Source of the DNA: Adiantum capillus-veneris
Lineage: Eukaryota; Streptophyta; Polypodiopsida; Polypodiales; Pteridaceae
DNA length: 64,000 nt
Assembly: GCA_014529385.2 (NCBI GenBank)
Contig: CM043962.1
Coordinates: 129,838,574 to 129,902,573 of the forward strand
Direction of reading: 5' to 3'
Shown here: positions 59,947 through 64,000 of the stretch, one piece after another
How positions within the stretch are numbered: the first letter of the stretch is position 1
How the letters are laid out: each line of letters begins with the position of its first letter
Position numbers and translations under genes: made by a program
Notes under the pieces: model-generated
The model's input: only the letters and a program-made list of their open reading frames with translations
Told to the model about the DNA's origin: nothing
Database searches by the model: none

Positions 59947-60024
59947 CTACAAATAGCATAACAGATAATGACACATCATTATTAGCGAATGTCATTTGTT
60001 GCACAAGGGACTTAAGATTTACAA

Positions 60025-60346
60025 GGTCAACACACAGCGAAGAAGTGCACCAAATACAGTTGTATTGCCTCTACTCGCTTGGTACTGACCTCAGAAAAGT
60101 ATAATAGCATACCTATGTAGTGTGTTTTGAAATCTGTGTCGTGGAGTTTTTGGTTTGCTCGCAAACGCTCTGCTAGGTCTGACACTTTCACAAGCTTTCT
60201 GTACAAACATCATTAATAAAGACTTGAGCCATATTCTGTGATCAAATATTCCTTGCGTAGAAGGTGCTCCAAGCGACGATGGTCAGTACCAAGCGAACAG
60301 GTGCAACGAACAGAGTTTGATTTCCCTTATTCGCTTTGTTCTGACC
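60025..60346. repeat. Two further hairpins of the same arm family
   Basis: 60025-60090 (GGTCAACACACAGCGAA with CTCGCTTGGTACTGACC, imperfect) and 60281-60346 (GGTCAGTACCAAGCGAA with TTCGCTTTGTTCTGACC). Loops are about 30 bp. Confidence 0.7.
60113..60198 (-). CDS. Candidate upstream exon of the histone-like gene
   Basis: An 86-bp segment bounded by TTTGTACAG before it and GTATGC after it on the minus strand. One frame is a basic, Ser/Pro-rich RPSRAFASKPKTPRHRFQ, reminiscent of a histone tail. Another, LVKVSDLAERLRANQKLHDT, joins in phase to an alternative acceptor at 59925. The two cannot be told apart here. Confidence 0.35.
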
Positions 60347-61055
60347 TCACAAAATACAAGTACACAAAAGTGTAGTAGCATACCTCTTCACTGTGTGTAG
60401 AGATCCGCGTCACTAAAGCGCTCCAGAATAGGAGTCCCAAAAAGCGATGGGAGCACTAGAGAGGAAGGGAGGATGTGCAAAAAGGGTTGGGAGACCAAAA
60501 GAGATGGTTTGCTCACTGCGTAGCATCGATGGGGACAGAGTTAAAACACTGGGCAGTAGAGGATGTGAAAAGAGACAGGAAAGCACTCAAGCTTTTACTG
60601 TTTGCTCACTGCATGAGTGCTCATCTGGGGCGAGGGTATAGTTAAAATGTTTGGCTGGGGTATTGCCTCCAAACTTAGTTGGTAGATCATACTCCATGGG
60701 AATTTGAGCCCATTTATTACTCTCAAACTGGTTGTCCTTGTGAGCACAACCCACCTGCCTTTTTTGAGTGACCGTTTAGAGTCAGACGCCGATCGTCGTT
60801 GCAGTCGCCATCTCCATCTCCAAGTGGAACAAATATACCGCCCTTGCCTTCGCCTTCTCTGCACTCTTTCCCTTGGACACCTCTCGGGATCCTTCATTGA
60901 GCAACCTCCACTTGTTTGAGTCTTTTGTTGCTGCGTCGCCATCACCCTTGCCTTCGCCTTTTTGTCCTCTTCCCCCTGGCCACCTTTTAGTTCTTGCTCT
61001 CAGCAACGTGTGACATCACCATCCACCTCGCTGCCATTAGATATTGTAGAGACAG

Positions 61056-61103
<48 letters not shown>

Positions 61104-61490
61104 CCCCCCCCCCCTAAGGTCGCTGTTCTCTACCTATGTGTTGTTAACTGTGTGCGCACCGAAGCCACTGTGTTAGGGGGTTAGGGCACAAGGGGAAAAA
61201 CACTCTGAGGGCCGATAGTAGTTGTTAGGGTAAAATTAGAAGTCTCGCAACCTCAGGATTGGCATAGTTACAAATCATATGTATTAGTTGAGATTCTCCA
61301 TGCAATTTTGTGAGGTTCAAGGCATGGTTGGAATAATGACTCCTTATGTGACCGTGCTTGAGTTGTTTTTCAATGCTATGTTTGGGCATAGTGAGTGAGT
61401 AGGCCTACATATCTTTTACTGATAACATTAAATGCTCTGTTCCAATCCACCTGTTCCGAATGGACGTGAGTAAAGTGTGAATTCAACTTG
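60199..61490. other. Mostly noncoding; possible 5' part of the histone-like gene
   Basis: A possible minus-strand donor (CAGTGAAGAG followed by GTATGC) lies near 60382, so an earlier exon may sit at about 60383-60600. No start or domain could be fixed. The rest holds only short frames. Confidence 0.3.
61059..61113 (+). repeat. (CT)n followed by C run
   Basis: CT dinucleotide run then a C run of about 12. Translations (SLSLSL) are not genes. Confidence 0.95.
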
Positions 61491-61653
61491 GGTCAGAACC
61501 AAGAGAATAGGGCCCTTTGGAGATTCTTGGGACCCCTATTTGCCCGGTTCTGACTCTAGTCACATCACCTATTATGACGTTAGTGCAGGGATAGACCCAA
61601 GCGAATAGAGACCTTGAGGGATACTCCAGGCCCAATATTCGCTTGGTTATGTC
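61491..61653. repeat. Two more hairpins of the same arm family
   Basis: 61491-61556 (GGGTCAGAACCAAGAGAATAG with CTATTTGCCCGGTTCTGACT) and 61592-61653 (ACCCAAGCGAATA with TATTCGCTTGGTTAT). Confidence 0.7.
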
Positions 61654-61733
61654 ACCAAATACAGACCATTCTTGAATAGTAGTTTTGTCTTGCTTTTTTT
61701 TTCCAGACATGGGGATCATAGTCCTAGAGACAG

Positions 61734-62585
61734 ATGATGTGGGCGAGGATACATGTGAAGAAAAACTATACACGTTCTTATAAAATGCCCATGCTCATCA
61801 CCGTACACCAGAACTATCAGGAATGTTTAATGCAGAGTTTTCTATACAGAGGATCATTGATTGCTCATATAAGTACCTACAAACCCATTTGCGAACAGTA
61901 TGAGGCAGCCATTTTTGACAATTCCATGACAATTGATGGCATGAGATTATGTGCACCCGGCCAACCTTGACCCTGTCAAGAGTGCGGCAAGGAGACTGAA
62001 TAGCTGTCTAGAAAAGTGTCCCTCTAATGCACTGCTTGTACAAGATAGGTGTATGAAGAACTTAAAAAAGTGTCACTTAGTGGAATTCAACCACGGGTTT
62101 GTCTGTTACTTATACTTGCAAACGGATGGGGAGTCAGAGACTTCCCAGTCATCAACTTTTGCTAGTTGCCCATTGACGCCGGAGGAAGAGGTAGAGGATG
62201 TGGAGGCCCAGTTTGACCCAGAAGAAGAGCGGGTATAGGTATTAAAGGAAACATTTGATGCGGGCTCAACTCTTGCTTCTTTGTGAATGCATCATTAGGA
62301 TGCGAGCAAGAAAGCCCAAATAAGGAAGTGACTTTGCCTTTGAATCGTGCTCCCAACTTTGCTATGGTGGGTGACACCCACTACATTCTGCTCACAGATA
62401 TCATGCATGAGCTGAATATATGGGAGGACTACTGCCTAGTTGCAATTGCAAATTTTTGTGAGGAAGACATGGGATTTGTGGATGATGATGGAGTGGACCA
62501 ACATCTTCTTGCTGACACAGCTGTCCACGACTCACAGCTCACTTCAGGGTGGCAACTGATCAAAGATACATTTAATGAAGCGTAG
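61734..62585 (+). CDS. Unrecognised coding-like region
   Basis: Successive open frames: 61734-61970, 61951-62238 (ARRLNSCLEKCPSNALLVQD, acidic end EEEVEDVEAQFDPEEE) and 62283-62585 (NFAMVGDTHYILLTDIMHEL, VDDDGVDQHLLADT). The composition looks real and they follow each other on one strand, but splice sites and family are unknown. Confidence 0.35.
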
Positions 62586-62979
62586 TCCAGAGAGGCCAGC
62601 AGTTCCAATCAACAACAAAACAACTCGGCTTGGAAAACATGGATAGGCCTGTGGCACCCAGAGCTCAAGTACTGAATAGTCAGTCTATTCACTTGTGGGG
62701 AAGGTCGATGCTGGAAATGGACGAGAATCAGATGGTAATTTTTAAAGGCATTCAGATGGTATTGGAGATGGCCTAGTGATGAAATATCATGATCAATATT
62801 TTTGTTGACAAGTGCTAGTGTATGACGATAGTTTCCTTAGAAGAGCAGGAGGCTCACGGCAAGGGCTTGTCACTAGAGTACAAGGCAAGGATGCGGTGTT
62901 GTCTCACTACATCGGGTGTTTCATTGTCACTTATTTTCTTCGGTTAGGGCAACTATATTTTTCTAGGTTCTGTGTTTTT

Positions 62980-62981
<2 letters not shown>

Positions 62982-63015
<34 letters not shown>
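62982..63015 (+). repeat. Poly-C run
   Basis: About 34 C in a row, then CT repeats. Pro-rich frames across it are artefacts. The run length in the assembly is unreliable. Confidence 0.95.
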
Positions 63016-63017
<2 letters not shown>

Positions 63018-63399
63018 TCTCTCTCTGTCTCTCTCTCCCCCACCAAAACCCTCACCACTATCTAGCACTCCTTGCCCCTCTCATCCCTCTCCACCCAACC
63101 CCCACCCCAACCCTCCCCTTTCAACCTCGCCCCTACCCTCCCAATGTCACCACATTCACATCTATACAGGGTCTATACAGAGCACATAACAGAAGTTTCA
63201 TGGGTCCATGTATGCTATTGTGGAATTTTCAGCCCTGTTGAATGTAAGGTTATGTGGGTACAACGAGCAAACAGAGTAAGTTGGCAGTTATAGAGAATCA
63301 AGTGTGACACAATAGATAAGTATTAGTGTGGCTGGTAGTAGCAAGCAATTATGAAGAATGGACTTGAGAAAGAAGCCTACCCTATTTAATAGTCCTAGG

Positions 63400-63869
63400 A
63401 GTTCTGACTTAGACCAAAATATCCATGGACTCACAGAGATGTCTTCTAATGATCACAATGATGAAAGTTATAGAGCATATCTAGAGGAGTCGGATTAGAT
63501 CCTTCTAGCAATCAGGACGAACATCCTAAAGGCAAAAAGAAGGGCAACAATTAGGTGCTCAGCCATGAGATTAGCGGGCCTCTAACATCAAAAAGTCAAG
63601 CCAAATTCACTTTGAATTTTCACCTACAGCCGCAACATCCATCCCTTTGGGAAGTTCTATCCCGCGATCAACCACATACGTTAGGTCTTATGGCATTGGC
63701 AAATGTAGATTTACCTACTAATGTTCCTGTGGATACTGTCCATGGGATTTTGAAGCTTTTTGCAAATGTACGGGGTCACATGCCTACTGCTACACGCATT
63801 GGTCATGCCTTGGAAATGACAAGCTTTCTCTCCTTAAAATCGGCTATGCGAGCATACTCCCAATTTTGA
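63400..63869 (+). pseudogene. Unrecognised coding-like fragment
   Basis: A frame from about 63400 reads LDQNIHGLTEMSSNDHND and RAYLEESD, then TAG, then ILLAIRTNILKAKRRATI. A second frame, 63555-63869, contains HPSLWEVLSRDQPHTLGLMA and LKLFANVRGHMPTATRIGHA. No family recognised. It may continue past the window. Confidence 0.3.
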
Positions 63870-64000
63870 AAGATGTGACCATTCAGGAAAGTCAATAGCT
63901 ACTTTGTGTTGATCATGCCAACTACAGAAGGAATAAAAAACTTTTGGCCATCTTCATGTATTACTTTACGGTTAGAAATACTAAAGAATCTAAGGGAAGA

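Noticed and set aside
62812-63293. Proline-rich open frames
   Set aside because: They are produced by a C run of about 34 and adjoining CT repeats.

Overview
This window is nuclear DNA of a land plant with a large, repeat-rich genome. The evidence is plant-type Ty3/gypsy chromoviruses and Ty1/copia elements primed by initiator tRNA-Met, a FAR1-like Mutator transposase, GT-AG introns, long (GA)n/(CA)n arrays, and one recognisable host gene for the plastid-division factor MinE. A fern or other non-flowering plant would fit, but the sequence does not decide this. About two thirds of the window is transposable element, much of it nested.

Region by region. 1-15411: an old gypsy remnant (gag/protease pieces and a 3' LTR) cut by four later insertions: a solo LTR (385-1517), a nearly complete young chromovirus (2102-10562), a second solo LTR (10690-11121), and an element with 1.2-kb LTRs but only a 220-bp interior (12359-15141), whose 3' LTR carries a 173-bp hAT-like MITE. 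Each insertion has a target-site duplication. 16338-26025: a second, decayed chromovirus with rearranged domains. 26964-27494: the main exon of minE. 29129 to about 47460: a Mutator-like element (about 18.3 kb, about 10.4 kb without its insertion) with inverted repeats of over 500 bp. It carries a multi-exon FAR1/MULE transposase on the plus strand and a nine-exon Ulp1-like cysteine-protease gene on the minus strand. It is interrupted by a copia element (33353-41315) that itself contains a minus-strand copia element (33905-37626).

48455-55450: a decayed, non-chromodomain gypsy element with several internal direct duplications, flanked by coding-like pieces I do not recognise. 56905-60600 (minus): a coiled-coil-rich exon and a divergent histone-H3-fold gene with an unusual acidic, repeated C-terminal extension. 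Here and downstream lie at least seven short hairpins built on one arm sequence. 61700-64000: unrecognised coding-like pieces and simple repeats.

How the parts relate. The Mutator-like element pairs a transposase with a Ulp1-like gene, the layout known for Kaonashi-type MULEs, and also has a head-to-head copy of its own terminus and a 130-bp repeat array. Both copia elements have lost the reverse-transcriptase core, so they would need other elements for mobility. Premature stops in otherwise open frames are mostly TAG where relatives have Gln, which points to CAG-to-TAG decay in methylated chromatin. Splice sites, element ends and coding frames were read by eye. No alignment or database search was run.
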